Assembly: GCF_007341385.1 (NCBI RefSeq)
Contig: NZ_VJYD01000003.1
Span: 1 to 64,000, forward strand
DNA: 64,000 bases
DNA from: Flavobacterium daemonense
Lineage (GTDB): Bacteria > Bacteroidota > Bacteroidia > Flavobacteriales > Flavobacteriaceae
Reading direction: 5' to 3'
In this document: piece after piece, positions 34,498-43,825 of the stretch
Position numbering within the stretch: the stretch's first letter is position 1
Layout: each line of letters begins with the position of its first letter
Notes under the pieces: model-generated
Told to the model about the DNA's origin: nothing
Databases searched by the model: none
Seen by the model: only the letters and a program-made list of their open reading frames with translations
Made by a program: the position numbers and the translations under genes

Positions 34498-34874
34498 TGT
34501 TATTTGAGATTTTAAATTTGGCTCAAAAAAACAATGTTTTGTAGGAATAATCGCTTTGTAAAAGTTTTAAATATAGCAGAATAAGGTTGGCTCTTTTTTT
34601 GGTGGATTTTTTTATTAAAATTAATTATAGCCATCTGTATGTATGAGCAACAAGTATTTTTTGGTCTTTAAATCATAATAACCTAAAAATAAAAAAATCT
34701 CCAAATTTTAGAATGTTCTTCATTCTTATTTTCTTGATTTTAATCTAATTTGCTGTCAAAACTTTAATAAGGAGTTAAAAATATTTGGCTTAATAAAATA
34801 GTATTGCAAAATAAGGCAAGTGATAGATAACTTTGGTTCGTACGTTTTACGTGTCAAAGGTGTTTCGGTTAATT
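34498..34874. other. Spacer between the OmpA and acetyltransferase genes
   Basis: This 377 bp AT-rich stretch should hold the OmpA promoter near its left end. I see no credible gene, no strong hairpin and no member of the palindromic families. No exact TTG/TANNTTTG pair was found on the minus strand. Confidence 0.5.
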
Positions 34875-35504
34875 TTAAGCGTTCATCAAATCTTGAAATA
34901 GATCGACAAATTGACCCAGATGCAATCCATCCATTAATCCATGATGTACATATACAGCCATTGAGATCGTTCTTTTTCCTGTTTCAGAAACCATCATTTT
35001 TCCGAAAGAAACTTTTGGACAGCTGTCTGGATAAGTAAAACTTCTTGCGTGTGTGAGCGATGTAAAGTTCAGCCACGGAATTGCCGAAAAATGAATTAAA
35101 TTATCATCATTGAATTCTCTAGTAAAAAGGCCGATTGTGTTTTGAATACGTTCAATTTCGGTCAAGGCATTTTGCTTGAAGATTTCAAAATCTGCGTCAT
35201 ATTCAATTAATGAAAAACCGAAAGTTCCATCTTCACGCCCAATAGTTGCCGATGCGTCAATGCGATCATTGATGTATATTTTGTCTTCGGAAATTCGGTA
35301 TCTAAAATTTTCAACCGAATTTACCGCGACTAAAGTTTTATGCAGATAATAGATGAAAAAAGAAACATTAAGTTCTTTGGCTTTTTGATACGCTTTTGTG
35401 CAGTCAATTTCTACAGTTGCGCCAAAAAAAGGTTCTTCCATTCGGCTGAAATGCGCAAAATGTTCTTTTCTGTTCCAGTTTTCTAAGTCTAAAAGTGTTT
35501 TCAT
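34875..35504 (-). CDS. Chloramphenicol acetyltransferase-like enzyme
   Basis: The 209-residue protein matches the classical CAT family, which acetylates chloramphenicol with acetyl-CoA as a trimer. It has the active-site motif HHGLMDG (H187-H188, D192), the conserved FSAIPWLNFTS region with Ser140, and FFIYYLHKTLVAVN near the N-terminus. Length fits CAT types I-III (about 213-219). It could also be a housekeeping relative acting on other hydroxyls, as CAT-like genes are frequent in Bacteroidota chromosomes. No mobile element lies beside it. It shares one base with the stop of the upstream HAD gene, so the two are co-translated. Confidence 0.87.
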   Translation of the reverse strand: MKTLLDLENWNRKEHFAHFSRMEEPFFGATVEIDCTKAYQKAKELNVSFFIYYLHKTLVAVNSVENFRYRISEDKIYINDRIDASATIGREDGTFGFSLIEYDADFEIFKQNALTEIERIQNTIGLFTREFNDDNLIHFSAIPWLNFTSLTHARSFTYPDSCPKVSFGKMMVSETGKRTISMAVYVHHGLMDGLHLGQFVDLFQDLMNA

Positions 35505-36211
35505 TATATTAAATTTGGAAGAACTTGGGTAATGTTTTCAAAGGAACTAAAATGTTCGTGTTCTACTTTGTGATTGATTTTTTCGTGTTCCCAAGTCGTG
35601 TGAAACGGAATGTGAACAGCATAACCGCCAATTCCTAAAACGGGAAGAACATCGGATTTCAAAGAATTTCCAATCATCAAAAACTCGTGTGCTTTAATGT
35701 CTAAACGACCTAAAAGTTTTTCATAATCAATTTCTTGTTTGTCCGACATTACTTCGATATGATGAAAATAATGTCCCAAACCAGAACGATGTAGTTTGCT
35801 GTGCTGATCTTTTAGATCGCCTTTTGTCGCCACAACAAGTTTATATTTTCCGTGAAGTGACTGCAAAGTTTCTTCGATTCCGTCCAGCAATTCGATTGGT
35901 TTTTCGAGCAATTCTTTTCCGTATTGAATGATCTTTTCAATTACTTCAATCGGAATGGTATTATTCGAAATATTCATTGCAGCTTCAATCATCGAAAGAA
36001 TATAACCTTTTATTCCGTAGCCGTACAAAGGCAGATTCGCAATTTCAATTTTGAATAATTCCTGCGAAATGCCTTGATGTGAAAGGTAATCTTCCATCAA
36101 AGCACAAAATTTATGCTCGGTTTCCTGGAAATAAGGTTCGTTTACAAATAAAGTATCATCGGCATCAAATGCGATTACTTTTAAGTTTGGTATTTTGTTT
36201 TTATGTAACAT
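35504..36211 (-). CDS. HAD-family hydrolase
   Basis: The 235-residue cytoplasmic phosphatase-like protein has HAD motif I FDADDTLFVNE (catalytic Asp pair), motif II in LVVATKGD, a Lys in the EIDYEKLL region and motif IV MIGNSLKSDVLPV. The FDADDT start resembles HAD phosphatases of sugar phosphates or nucleotides. Substrate is unknown. It is translationally coupled to the CAT-like gene. Confidence 0.9.
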   Translation of the reverse strand: MLHKNKIPNLKVIAFDADDTLFVNEPYFQETEHKFCALMEDYLSHQGISQELFKIEIANLPLYGYGIKGYILSMIEAAMNISNNTIPIEVIEKIIQYGKELLEKPIELLDGIEETLQSLHGKYKLVVATKGDLKDQHSKLHRSGLGHYFHHIEVMSDKQEIDYEKLLGRLDIKAHEFLMIGNSLKSDVLPVLGIGGYAVHIPFHTTWEHEKINHKVEHEHFSSFENITQVLPNLI

Positions 36212-36551
36212 TGTTTTTTTGTTTCAAGTGTTTTTTGTTTCAGGTTTTCTTTGTTTGCTTCGCCAATTCGGCTAAAGCCTCGTGTCAGGTTTTAAGTTTT
36301 TGCCACAGATTATTTTGATTAAAATGATTTTTATCTACTTGATCTGTAATCCCGATAGCTATCGGGAACGAGGGGCTTTTTGCTATGACTTAACTATTTT
36401 TTTCAGCCACGACCCGAGCGATAGCGAACAGGCGAAGCAATTCACGAATTAAACTAATTTTTATTTGCTTGATCTGCGGAAACCTTTACTATGAATTACA
36501 CAAATTATCTGCGTAAACCCGTTTAATCAGTTAAAATCCGTGTGCCATTTC
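36212..36551. repeat. Repeat-rich spacer between EamA and HAD genes
   Basis: This 340 bp spacer has no credible gene. It contains the palindrome TCCCGATAGCTATCGGGA (36350-36367), CCCGAGCGATAGCGAACAGG (36405-36424), CACGAATTAAAC and TTACACAAATTATCTGCG blocks, and parts matching the CACGAATT spacer family at 20103-20228. It reads like a mosaic of worn repeat copies. Confidence 0.6.
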
Positions 36552-37439
36552 TCAATCCTTAGAAAACAATCTTTTCAAAGAAATAGTTTTATCGTAAAAC
36601 GTAATTCTAATTCCGAAAAGCAAAATGATTCCGCCGAAAACCATCTGTAAAGTTATTTTTTCTTCTAAAAACAACCAAGCCAAAATAGAGGTAATTACCG
36701 CCTGACTCAACAAACTCAACGAAACCCTCGTGGCACGCATGTGCTGTGTTGCATAACTGATCGAAAGCCAAGCACACAATTGACAAATAACAGCCTGCAA
36801 AACCAACACAAACCATCCTGTATTTGAAAATCCCGTAAAAGGCTGATTTAATGAATAGCAAAGAATGCCAAGATAAACACTTGAAGCCGATAAACTTATG
36901 GTCATAAACGATAAAACATCCACTTCTGAAAGTACATTTTTGCTGACTAAAAGATAAATAGAATATAAAATTCCGGATAAAACAGCAAACAGAAAAGCTT
37001 GATCAAAATTGAGATCAATAAAAAATTCAAAGCCAACCAAAGTCACCATTCCGAATAAAGAAACAATGGTTCCGATCCAGAAATTAGTTGCCGGTTTTGA
37101 TTTCAAAAATAAAAAAGAACCAATTCCCACCCAAACCGGAGATAAATTTGTCAGCAACGAAGCTTGCGTTGCACTAGAATCCTGAATAGCGATATTCCAA
37201 ACCGCAACATCTGATGAAAATAATACACCACAAAGCATTGCCAAAAGCGTAAATTTCAGACTCGGAAGTTTAAAATTTTTGCTCAAAATTGTATAGGGCA
37301 AAAGCAAAATAACAGCAAAGAACATTCGGTAAAAAGCCGAAATTAATCCTGGAGTTAAACGCAATTTTACCAATATCGGAAAAATCGAAATGCAGAGTAT
37401 ACCGCAGATTAGGGCTAATCTTGGTTTGGTGAGTTTCAT
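36552..37439 (-). CDS. EamA (DMT superfamily) transporter
   Basis: The 295-residue inner-membrane protein begins at MKLTKPRLALICGILCISIF; 22 upstream codons in frame have no membrane pattern and are rejected. Ten membrane helices form two EamA repeats. AIQDSSATQASLLTNLSPVWVGI (in part) marks the first, and LVLQAVICQLCAWLSISYATQHM (in part) the second. Family members export metabolites or amino acids; the substrate is not decidable. There is one gene per transcript here. Confidence 0.92.
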   Translation of the reverse strand: MKLTKPRLALICGILCISIFPILVKLRLTPGLISAFYRMFFAVILLLPYTILSKNFKLPSLKFTLLAMLCGVLFSSDVAVWNIAIQDSSATQASLLTNLSPVWVGIGSFLFLKSKPATNFWIGTIVSLFGMVTLVGFEFFIDLNFDQAFLFAVLSGILYSIYLLVSKNVLSEVDVLSFMTISLSASSVYLGILCYSLNQPFTGFSNTGWFVLVLQAVICQLCAWLSISYATQHMRATRVSLSLLSQAVITSILAWLFLEEKITLQMVFGGIILLFGIRITFYDKTISLKRLFSKD

Positions 37440-37504
37440 TAGGCGTGTTTTATTCTTGTATTGTTTTTTCAAAGATACTTTACAAAGGAAATACTTTAAA
37501 AACA

Positions 37505-37544
37505 AAAAGCGTGAATTGGTTAAAAATTAACTATTCACGCTTTA
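37505..37544 (-). terminator. Terminator of the gene at 37573 (GCGTGAAT type)
   Basis: AAAGCGTGAAT and GTTAA pair with TTAAC and ATTCACGCTTT, giving a stem of some 17 bp with a TG/TA bulge. A near copy of the sequence forms the hairpin at 39105-39150. Confidence 0.75.
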
Positions 37545-37572
37545 CATGTTTTTAGGACTTTTATGATTTACA

Positions 37573-39033
37573 TTAATCTATAAATTGCCTAATAATATAT
37601 TCCTTGCTATTGTTGTCGTAATAACCTAAATAATATGCATCTATTTTAAAAAGTGTTTGTGATGAAACATCATTGTTTTTATCAAAGAAAGTCCTGATTT
37701 TATCAAAGGCTAAAGGCTGTAAATCGCCTGTAATATGATTACCGTCTTTATCAAATAAACCATCTATTTTTACAACTTTTCGGTTTGCATATGAATTGAA
37801 ATTATTCAATGTCGAATTATAATAGCCTATCGCAGCTCCTGCAAAAGCTGATGCTGCAACTCCTACAAATCCGCCGCCCATAAACATTGGAGATACCGCT
37901 TGTTGTTGAGCAGAAATACCTCCAAATGTTACCAACGTATTTTCTCCGACATGATAACATGAAAGGCCAGTATGAAGGTTGTTTATTTTTCTTAGAAATT
38001 GCGAGCTGGTCTCCAAAGTCCTTGAGCCACCAAAACCTCCACCTTCCTGATGTATATCGGAGTTTTTGAATTCAATAGGACTGTCAGAAGTCGTCGAATA
38101 TTCTTTAATTACATTACCTTCTAAATCATTGATCGTAAAGTAAAATTGATCAGATGATGTTTTAACCTGATATAATTTATTATCTATAAAAAAAGAGTTT
38201 GAGCTTATTTTTACTGGAAACCCCGAACTGCTCATTTTTGATATTGAATTTGATTTTATAATTTTTTCTGAAGCGGTAAATTTTTCTAAATCAATTAAAA
38301 TAACTTGAGTGAAATCAGTATTCAGATCAATTGTAATAACAAGTTGTTTTTTGTCAAAATAACATTTTCTTCTTTTTGAAGAGTCGGCTAAAGAGGTCGG
38401 GTTGTCGGTATTAATATACTGTAACGTCATCGGACCTTCAAACGGAAGCAAGTTCTCATCTAATACTCCGTATAAATTTGATTTGACATAATTTAATTTA
38501 AAAAAGTGAAATCCGTCCAAAGAAATTGTTCTTTCCTGATAGACTCCATTTTTGTCAAAAATATGAAGTTTGAAAAGGTTGCTTTTTTTAACAACTGTCA
38601 GGATATAAAAATTATCATTTTCACTGAATTGTTGTAAAACTTTTTCATCTTTTAAGACCAAAGGATATTGTTGCGTAACAACTTTGCGTGTACTGAAATC
38701 AAATAATTGAGCATAAATATCAGTAAAATCATCAGATGCCCAAAACAATCGGGTATGGTCGTTGCTGAGATTATAACCAATCATAAGGTCATAGGTTCTA
38801 GGATTTGGTCTTTCTACAGAAATACTGTCTTCAACCTGCATTTTATGATCAAGCTGTATCGCTTTTACTTTTACTTTATCACTCACAAATAAAGTAACTT
38901 TGTTATTGTTGTCATTAACGGTTTGAAAAACATCACGATTCTTTTTTAATTCTACGGGAGTAGAACTTATAATTTCCTGACTAAAAGAATAGTAAGTGGT
39001 TAAAAAGAGAAAGAATAATATAGTTTTTTTCAT
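37573..39033 (-). CDS. Secreted protein of unknown function, paralogue of the gene at 31752
   Basis: The protein has 486 residues from the ATG opening a signal peptide (MKKTILFFLFLTTYYSFSQ); eighteen upstream codons in frame are Lys-rich leader. No domain is recognised. It shares with its paralogue at 31752 the order of elements: EIISSTPVELKKNRDVFQT near the start, NKLYQVKTSSDQFYFTINDL in the middle, and the end YYLGYYDNNSKEYIIRQF. A Gly-rich stretch (SPMFMGGGFVGVAASAFAGA, about 405-424) is an insertion absent from the paralogue. Confidence 0.75.
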   Translation of the reverse strand: MKKTILFFLFLTTYYSFSQEIISSTPVELKKNRDVFQTVNDNNNKVTLFVSDKVKVKAIQLDHKMQVEDSISVERPNPRTYDLMIGYNLSNDHTRLFWASDDFTDIYAQLFDFSTRKVVTQQYPLVLKDEKVLQQFSENDNFYILTVVKKSNLFKLHIFDKNGVYQERTISLDGFHFFKLNYVKSNLYGVLDENLLPFEGPMTLQYINTDNPTSLADSSKRRKCYFDKKQLVITIDLNTDFTQVILIDLEKFTASEKIIKSNSISKMSSSGFPVKISSNSFFIDNKLYQVKTSSDQFYFTINDLEGNVIKEYSTTSDSPIEFKNSDIHQEGGGFGGSRTLETSSQFLRKINNLHTGLSCYHVGENTLVTFGGISAQQQAVSPMFMGGGFVGVAASAFAGAAIGYYNSTLNNFNSYANRKVVKIDGLFDKDGNHITGDLQPLAFDKIRTFFDKNNDVSSQTLFKIDAYYLGYYDNNSKEYIIRQFID

Positions 39034-39104
39034 GAATTTAGTATGTTTTGTTTTTGGAGCAATTTCTTTATTTTTTTTGAGATACAATATCTTTTTGAAA
39101 AATT

Positions 39105-39150
39105 AAAAGCGTGAATCAGTTAAAAAATGTTAACCAATTCACGCAATTTA
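39105..39150 (-). terminator. Hairpin downstream of metG (GCGTGAAT type)
   Basis: AAAGCGTGAATCAGTTAA pairs with TTAACCAATTCACGC around an A-rich loop. The arms match those of the terminator at 37505-37544 almost word for word, and each lies just after a minus-strand gene. Confidence 0.7.
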
Positions 39151-39167
39151 TATAACGATATAAATCT

Positions 39168-41303
39168 TTAGTTTACAGTCGATCCGTTTGGAGCGTCAGC
39201 ATCTGGGTTTACAAATACCAATTTTCCTTCGGCATTTGTTGTCATTAAAATCATTCCCTGGCTTTCAACTCCGCGTAAAGCTCTTGGAGCAAGATTTGCT
39301 AACACAGAAACACGTTTTCCGATAATTTCTTCTGGAGAAAAACTCTCAGCAATTCCAGAAACAATTGTGCGAACATCAATTCCTGTATCTACTTTTAGAA
39401 CCAAAAGTTTGTTGGCTTTTGGCATTTTTTCAGCTTCTAAAATAGTTCCAATACGAATATCCATTTTCGCAAAATCCTCAAACTGAATTAAATCTTTTTG
39501 CGGATCTGGTTGTTTGCTTTCAGCTAAATTTGCTGTTTTTGTTGCTTCCAATTTATCTATTTGTTTTTGTATTTCTTCGTCTTCAATTTTAGCGAAAAGC
39601 AATTCTGCTTCACCAATTTTATGTCCTGCCGGAATCAAATCTGAGTTTTCAGAAATGTCATTCCAACCTAAAGTTTTGTCAATAATGATGTCTTTTGCAT
39701 CACGATCTTTCTCTTTCAGGAATTTACTGAATCCAGCAAAATGCTCTTTCAGATCTCCTAAATTCAATATTTTCGAAAGTTTAGCTGCAGTAAAAGGCAA
39801 GAAAGGTTCAGCCAAAACGCTTAAAGCAGCAGCAATTTGCAATGCCACATACATTTGTGTTTTTACACGCTCTGGATTGTCTTTCATTACTTTCCAAGGC
39901 TCTTCGTCTGCTAAATATTTATTTCCTAAACGAGCAACATTCATTAATTCCCCTAAAGCTTCACGGAATCTATAACGCTCAACCGAACTTGAAATTACCG
40001 CTGGATATGCTTTTAATTCGGACAAAGTTTGTTCGTCAACTTCTGAAAATTCATTTGGAGTCGGAATAATTCCGTCGTAATATTTGTTGGTTAAAACCAC
40101 AACACGATTCACGAAATTTCCAAAAATGGCAACCAATTCGTTGTTGTTTCTAGCTTGAAAATCTTTCCAAGTAAAATCATTATCTTTTGTTTCAGGAGCG
40201 TTTGATGTTAAGGCATAACGCAAAACATCTTGCTTATCTGGAAACTCTTCTAAATATTCGTGCAACCAAACCGCCCAGTTTTTAGAAGTCGAAAGTTTGT
40301 TTCCTTCCAAGTTCAAAAATTCATTTGCTGGAACATTGTCTGGAAGAATATAGCTTCCTTCAGCTTTTAGCATCGCTGGGAAAATGATACAGTGAAAAAC
40401 AATATTGTCTTTTCCGATAAAGTGAACTAGTTTAGTTTCTTCATCTTTCCAATATGGTTCCCAGTCTTTTCCTTCGCGCGCTGCCCATTCTTTTGTAGAT
40501 GAAATATATCCGATAGGCGCATCAAACCAAACGTATAATTTCTTTCCTTCAGCACCTTCAACAGGAACGTCAATTCCCCAATCAAGGTCACGTGTTACCG
40601 CACGAGGCTCTAATCCTGCGTCGATCCAAGATTTTACTTGTCCGTAAACGTTTGTTTTCCAATCGTTTTTATGACCTTCTAAAATCCATTCGCGTAAAAA
40701 AGCATCGTAACGATCTAAAGGTAAAAACCAGTGTTTAGTTGATTTTAAAATTGGAGTTTCGCCTGTAATTGTCGATTTCGGATTAATCAAATCCGTCGCA
40801 TTCAAAGTCGATCCGCATTTTTCGCACTGATCGCCGTAAGCTTCTGGATTGTCACATTTTGGACAAGTTCCAACCACAAAACGGTCTGCTAAAAACTGAT
40901 TTGCTTTTGCATCGTACAATTGTTCGGTAACTTCTTCAATAAAATCGCCTTTATCATACAAAGTCCTGAAAAATTCTGAAGCCGTATCATGATGGATTTT
41001 TGCCGAAGTTCTAGAATAATTATTAAAAGAAATTCCGAAATCTGAGAACGATTTGCGGATAATTCCATCATATTTATCAATAACTTCTTGTGGTGTAATT
41101 CCTTCTTTTTTGGCTTTCATCGAAATTGCAACGCCATGTTCATCGCTTCCGCAGATGAATGCTACATCTTTTCCTTGCAATCTTAAATATCTCGAATATA
41201 TATCTGCAGGCACGTAAACCCCCGCCAAATGCCCAATATGGATTGGTCCATTAGTGTAAGGCAATGCTGCTGTGATGGTATATCTTTTTGGATTCTGTAT
41301 CAT
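39168..41303 (-). CDS. metG: Methionine--tRNA ligase
   Basis: The class I synthetase charges tRNA-Met. It has 711 residues. HIGH is at 22-25 (PIHIGHLAG). The zinc knuckle has [17 protein letters not shown] (from about 145). KLSTS replaces KMSKS at about 335. The C-terminal 110 residues form the tRNA-binding (Trbp111-like) domain: [36 protein letters not shown]. Length fits the long dimeric type. A perfect 7 bp inverted repeat lies between the start codon and the putative promoter. Confidence 0.97.
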   Translation of the reverse strand: MIQNPKRYTITAALPYTNGPIHIGHLAGVYVPADIYSRYLRLQGKDVAFICGSDEHGVAISMKAKKEGITPQEVIDKYDGIIRKSFSDFGISFNNYSRTSAKIHHDTASEFFRTLYDKGDFIEEVTEQLYDAKANQFLADRFVVGTCPKCDNPEAYGDQCEKCGSTLNATDLINPKSTITGETPILKSTKHWFLPLDRYDAFLREWILEGHKNDWKTNVYGQVKSWIDAGLEPRAVTRDLDWGIDVPVEGAEGKKLYVWFDAPIGYISSTKEWAAREGKDWEPYWKDEETKLVHFIGKDNIVFHCIIFPAMLKAEGSYILPDNVPANEFLNLEGNKLSTSKNWAVWLHEYLEEFPDKQDVLRYALTSNAPETKDNDFTWKDFQARNNNELVAIFGNFVNRVVVLTNKYYDGIIPTPNEFSEVDEQTLSELKAYPAVISSSVERYRFREALGELMNVARLGNKYLADEEPWKVMKDNPERVKTQMYVALQIAAALSVLAEPFLPFTAAKLSKILNLGDLKEHFAGFSKFLKEKDRDAKDIIIDKTLGWNDISENSDLIPAGHKIGEAELLFAKIEDEEIQKQIDKLEATKTANLAESKQPDPQKDLIQFEDFAKMDIRIGTILEAEKMPKANKLLVLKVDTGIDVRTIVSGIAESFSPEEIIGKRVSVLANLAPRALRGVESQGMILMTTNAEGKLVFVNPDADAPNGSTVN

Positions 41304-41304
41304 A

Positions 41305-41330
41305 ACTCAATTTTATTGAGTGCAAAAATA
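41305..41330 (-). promoter_or_regulatory. metG leader: -7-like element and start-proximal hairpin
   Basis: ACTCAAT and ATTGAGT (41305-41321) form a perfect 7 bp inverted repeat with a 3-base loop directly before the ATG. Beyond it, CAAAAATA (41323-41330) reads TATTTTTG on the minus strand, a -7 match. The hairpin would occupy the ribosome-binding region of a very short leader. Confidence 0.4.
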
Positions 41331-41390
41331 AGCAATAGAATTGAGATTTTGTTATTGCGCGGAGATTCACAGAGATTTTAGTTGAGTTTT

Positions 41391-41422
41391 TAATCTCGCA
41401 AAGTCGCAGAGGCGCAAAGATT
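41391..41422. repeat. CAAAG-periodic repeat upstream of metG
   Basis: CTCGCAAAGTCGCAGAGGCGCAAAG shows the 8-9 bp spacing of the CAAAG family. It lies 88 bp before metG, in the orientation that gives CTTTG toward the gene. The 403 bp spacer 41304-41706 otherwise holds the palindrome at 41435-41538 and no credible gene. Confidence 0.7.
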
Positions 41423-41434
41423 TCTTCCTCATTT

Positions 41435-41538
41435 TTGTCATTTCGACGGAGGAGAAATCTTCGCGAGTAACTCCATTCCTAGAGTTACCAATCTTTGTAG
41501 AGCTACTTGCGGAGATTTCTCCTCCGTCGAAATGACAA
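41435..41538. repeat. Palindromic spacer element (TTGTCA type), long form
   Basis: TTGTCATTTCGACGGAGGAG and AAATCT at the left are inverted at the right as AGATTTCTCCTCCGTCGAAA followed by TGACAA. The loop has GAGTAACTCC and ACCAATCTTTGTAGAGC, shared with the elements at 21751 and 45988. A further half-element of the short form, CTTCGACTTCGCTCAGCCTG, follows at about 41562-41581. Confidence 0.9.
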
Positions 41539-41706
41539 GATTGTGTGAAACCTTATGGGACTTCGACTTCGCTCAGCCTGACAACACAGTTAATCTTCTT
41601 GAATCTCTATAAAAAGCATCCATAAAATAGAACCAGTTTAAACTAGCATCCAAGTTAAAATCTTCAAAATATATTTCGCAATCTTTGCATACGAAAAAAA
41701 CAAGTT

Positions 41707-41934
41707 ATGAGCAAGACAAAATTAATTATCAATAAAAACGGATCAATCAAAATTGAAGGTGATTTTGAAATCATGGATCCAGAAGGAACACTTTACGGTT
41801 TACAAGGAAGACAAGCACTTGGTCTTTGCCGTTGTGGACACTCTGCAAACAAACCATTTTGCGATGGAGCACACCGTAATAATTTCGAACACGATTCAAA
41901 GGCGTTTGATTTGCCTCCAATGAAAACAAGCTAA
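41707..41934 (+). CDS. CDGSH iron-sulfur domain protein
   Basis: The 75-residue protein has the CDGSH signature CRCGHSANKPFCDGAH with three Cys (41, 43, 52) and one His (56), which bind a redox-active [2Fe-2S] cluster. It is soluble, without the membrane anchor of mitochondrial mitoNEET. Role in bacteria is not settled (redox or cluster transfer). A strong bidirectional terminator follows. Confidence 0.93.
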   Translation: MSKTKLIINKNGSIKIEGDFEIMDPEGTLYGLQGRQALGLCRCGHSANKPFCDGAHRNNFEHDSKAFDLPPMKTS

Positions 41935-41954
41935 AATTTATTAGTTTTTGAATA

Positions 41955-41988
41955 TAAAAAAGCTGCATTTTTGAGATGCAGCTTTTTT
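41955..41988. terminator. Bidirectional terminator after the CDGSH gene
   Basis: AAAAAAGCTGCAT pairs perfectly with ATGCAGCTTTTTT around TTTTGAG. It ends both the CDGSH gene and the convergent gene ending at 41996. Confidence 0.9.
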
Positions 41989-41995
41989 TATGCGT

Positions 41996-42730
41996 TTATT
42001 TTATTTGTGATAACTCTTTTGGCAGTCGATATAAAACCGTTTGAGTGTGCACTGTGCCTGTTTCCGCATCTTTTGAAACAGATATCGTTTCTGGTGCTTC
42101 AAAAATAAAATCGGATTCTAGTTTGAAAAATTCTTTATGGATGATTTTATCTACAGAAAGTTGCGTAACCGTTGTATCGTTTACAGGTTTTATCGGTCTA
42201 ACTTCTTGACTTGCATAATCTACAGTACTTTCAATGTAAGAATTCAGATTGTCAACATTATAAACCCATCTTCCGTTGTCAAGTATGTTGATGGTTTTTG
42301 TTTTTCCGTCAATGATTAATTCATTTTTTCCAATAGGAACTTCAGTTGAAATAAAACTGTTTGGAGCGACAGTTTGTGTTATTTCCGAAGATATTTTGAC
42401 TTGCACAGGAACAGATTTTCCATTGTCAATATAAAGCGTCGTTCTAAAACTTGAAGAAACCAGGAAAAATGCGATAAAAGCTCCTACTGGTATAAAAAAG
42501 TAACTTGATTTTTCTAAATGAACAGGCATTCCTTCTTCATCTTCATTATCAATAACAAATTGTTTTCTGCTTTTAAAAATGTAATATAATGCACAAATTA
42601 TCAAAAGCACATTTATAGGTATACTAATAAAAAACGGAATTTGATTGAATGTACTGTACAATACAAAATTTAGTACATAAAATAGGAAAATTGAGACTGC
42701 AAGTCTCATTAGAATTATGATTCTATCCAT
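41996..42730 (-). CDS. Unidentified membrane-anchored protein
   Basis: I do not recognise a family. The 244-residue protein has likely membrane helices at 6-27, 32-53 and 76-94, with an acidic cytoplasmic loop (FVIDNEDEEGMPVHLE) between the second and third. The last 150 residues are probably extracytoplasmic and beta-rich (VPVQVKISSEITQTVAPNSF, ELIIDGKTKTINILDNGRWV). It stands alone on the minus strand. Confidence 0.7.
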   Translation of the reverse strand: MDRIIILMRLAVSIFLFYVLNFVLYSTFNQIPFFISIPINVLLIICALYYIFKSRKQFVIDNEDEEGMPVHLEKSSYFFIPVGAFIAFFLVSSSFRTTLYIDNGKSVPVQVKISSEITQTVAPNSFISTEVPIGKNELIIDGKTKTINILDNGRWVYNVDNLNSYIESTVDYASQEVRPIKPVNDTTVTQLSVDKIIHKEFFKLESDFIFEAPETISVSKDAETGTVHTQTVLYRLPKELSQIK

Positions 42731-42850
42731 AGTAATAGTTGTTAAAAGAAGGTTATGGGTTAAGGTTTAATTAACCCAAATATATCATTATTTTCTTTCT
42801 TTTAACAATCACTATTTTAATTCAGCATCAAAATTTGTAAATATTTACAG

Positions 42851-43750
42851 CTAAATATAAAGCTCGCCTTTCATGGTTATAATTGAAGAACCACCAACTA
42901 GAATATCTTCTTCGCGATTCATGACTTCGATCATTGAGGCTTGTTTTAATTTTACGCCCTGCAGAATTTTATATTCTTTGTCTGATTTTGTGAATTTCTT
43001 TTGTGTCAAAAAACCAATTAGCGGACCAGCAGCGGTTCCTGTCGCCGGATCTTCATTTATCCCGATTTTAGGATTGAAAAATCTAGTTTCGACAATATGC
43101 TCTTGACCTTCTGTAATGGTGAAGCAATAGAAACCTTCAAAATTATATTCTTTTGAAATTTCTACCAAAAGCTGATTATCTGGAACACAACTATTGAGTA
43201 ATTGGCTATTTTTTATAGGAACCATCGTGTGTGCGACTTCGGTTTTAACGATTGTGGGAACAAAAGCATTTACGTCTAAGTCTTCAATTTTTAAGCCGAG
43301 CGCCACTGCGATTCTATAAGTTGGAATTTCTTGTTTGATTACAGCCGATTTTTGGTGCATTTGAACAACCGGATAAAAAGTAACAGTATCAAAACTCACA
43401 GTCAACGGAATTGCCGAATGTTTCATGATTACAAAGGGCTCGCTTTCGTTTTGCTCTTCAAAAATTGGCATTCCTTTTAAGAGCGCACCACAGACAGCGC
43501 CCAATAAATTATGTCCGGCACCGTCGATTTCAATTCCGGTTGGGGTAAAAGAACGAACCATCAGTGCTTTATCTCTTGTGGAATAATAAACAAAAGAGGT
43601 TTCAGAATAGCCAAATTCTTTAGAAATGTCTTTGTACGTGTCTAATGGCAGATTGCCATCTGTAAAAACCACCGAAAGCGGATTCCCTTTGTAGCTTTCG
43701 TTTGAAAATACATCTAAAACGTAGTATTCTAAAGCTTTTCTTCCTTCCAT
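42851..43750 (-). CDS. PhzF-family isomerase/epimerase-like protein
   Basis: The 299-residue protein has the PhzF fold signatures: YVLDVFSNESYKGNPLSVVF at the start, FGYSETSFVYY with the catalytic Glu50, FTPTGIEIDGAGHNLLGAV, and NEDPATGTAAGPL near the C-terminus. The usual motif is FTPxxEVDxCGHAT; here IEIDGAGHNL lacks the Cys. PhzF makes phenazines in Pseudomonas, but most homologues act on other compounds, and no phenazine genes are seen here. Confidence 0.9.
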   Translation of the reverse strand: MEGRKALEYYVLDVFSNESYKGNPLSVVFTDGNLPLDTYKDISKEFGYSETSFVYYSTRDKALMVRSFTPTGIEIDGAGHNLLGAVCGALLKGMPIFEEQNESEPFVIMKHSAIPLTVSFDTVTFYPVVQMHQKSAVIKQEIPTYRIAVALGLKIEDLDVNAFVPTIVKTEVAHTMVPIKNSQLLNSCVPDNQLLVEISKEYNFEGFYCFTITEGQEHIVETRFFNPKIGINEDPATGTAAGPLIGFLTQKKFTKSDKEYKILQGVKLKQASMIEVMNREEDILVGGSSIITMKGELYI

Positions 43751-43825
43751 TCCTTTTTCTTTTTTAACTGAGACTTCTTTTGGACGGATAAAGTTACTGT
43801 TTCTACTATATTAAAGCAATAGGTA

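Noticed and set aside
42851..43750. PhzF gene as evidence for phenazine synthesis
   Set aside because: No other phz gene is nearby, and most PhzF homologues act on other compounds.
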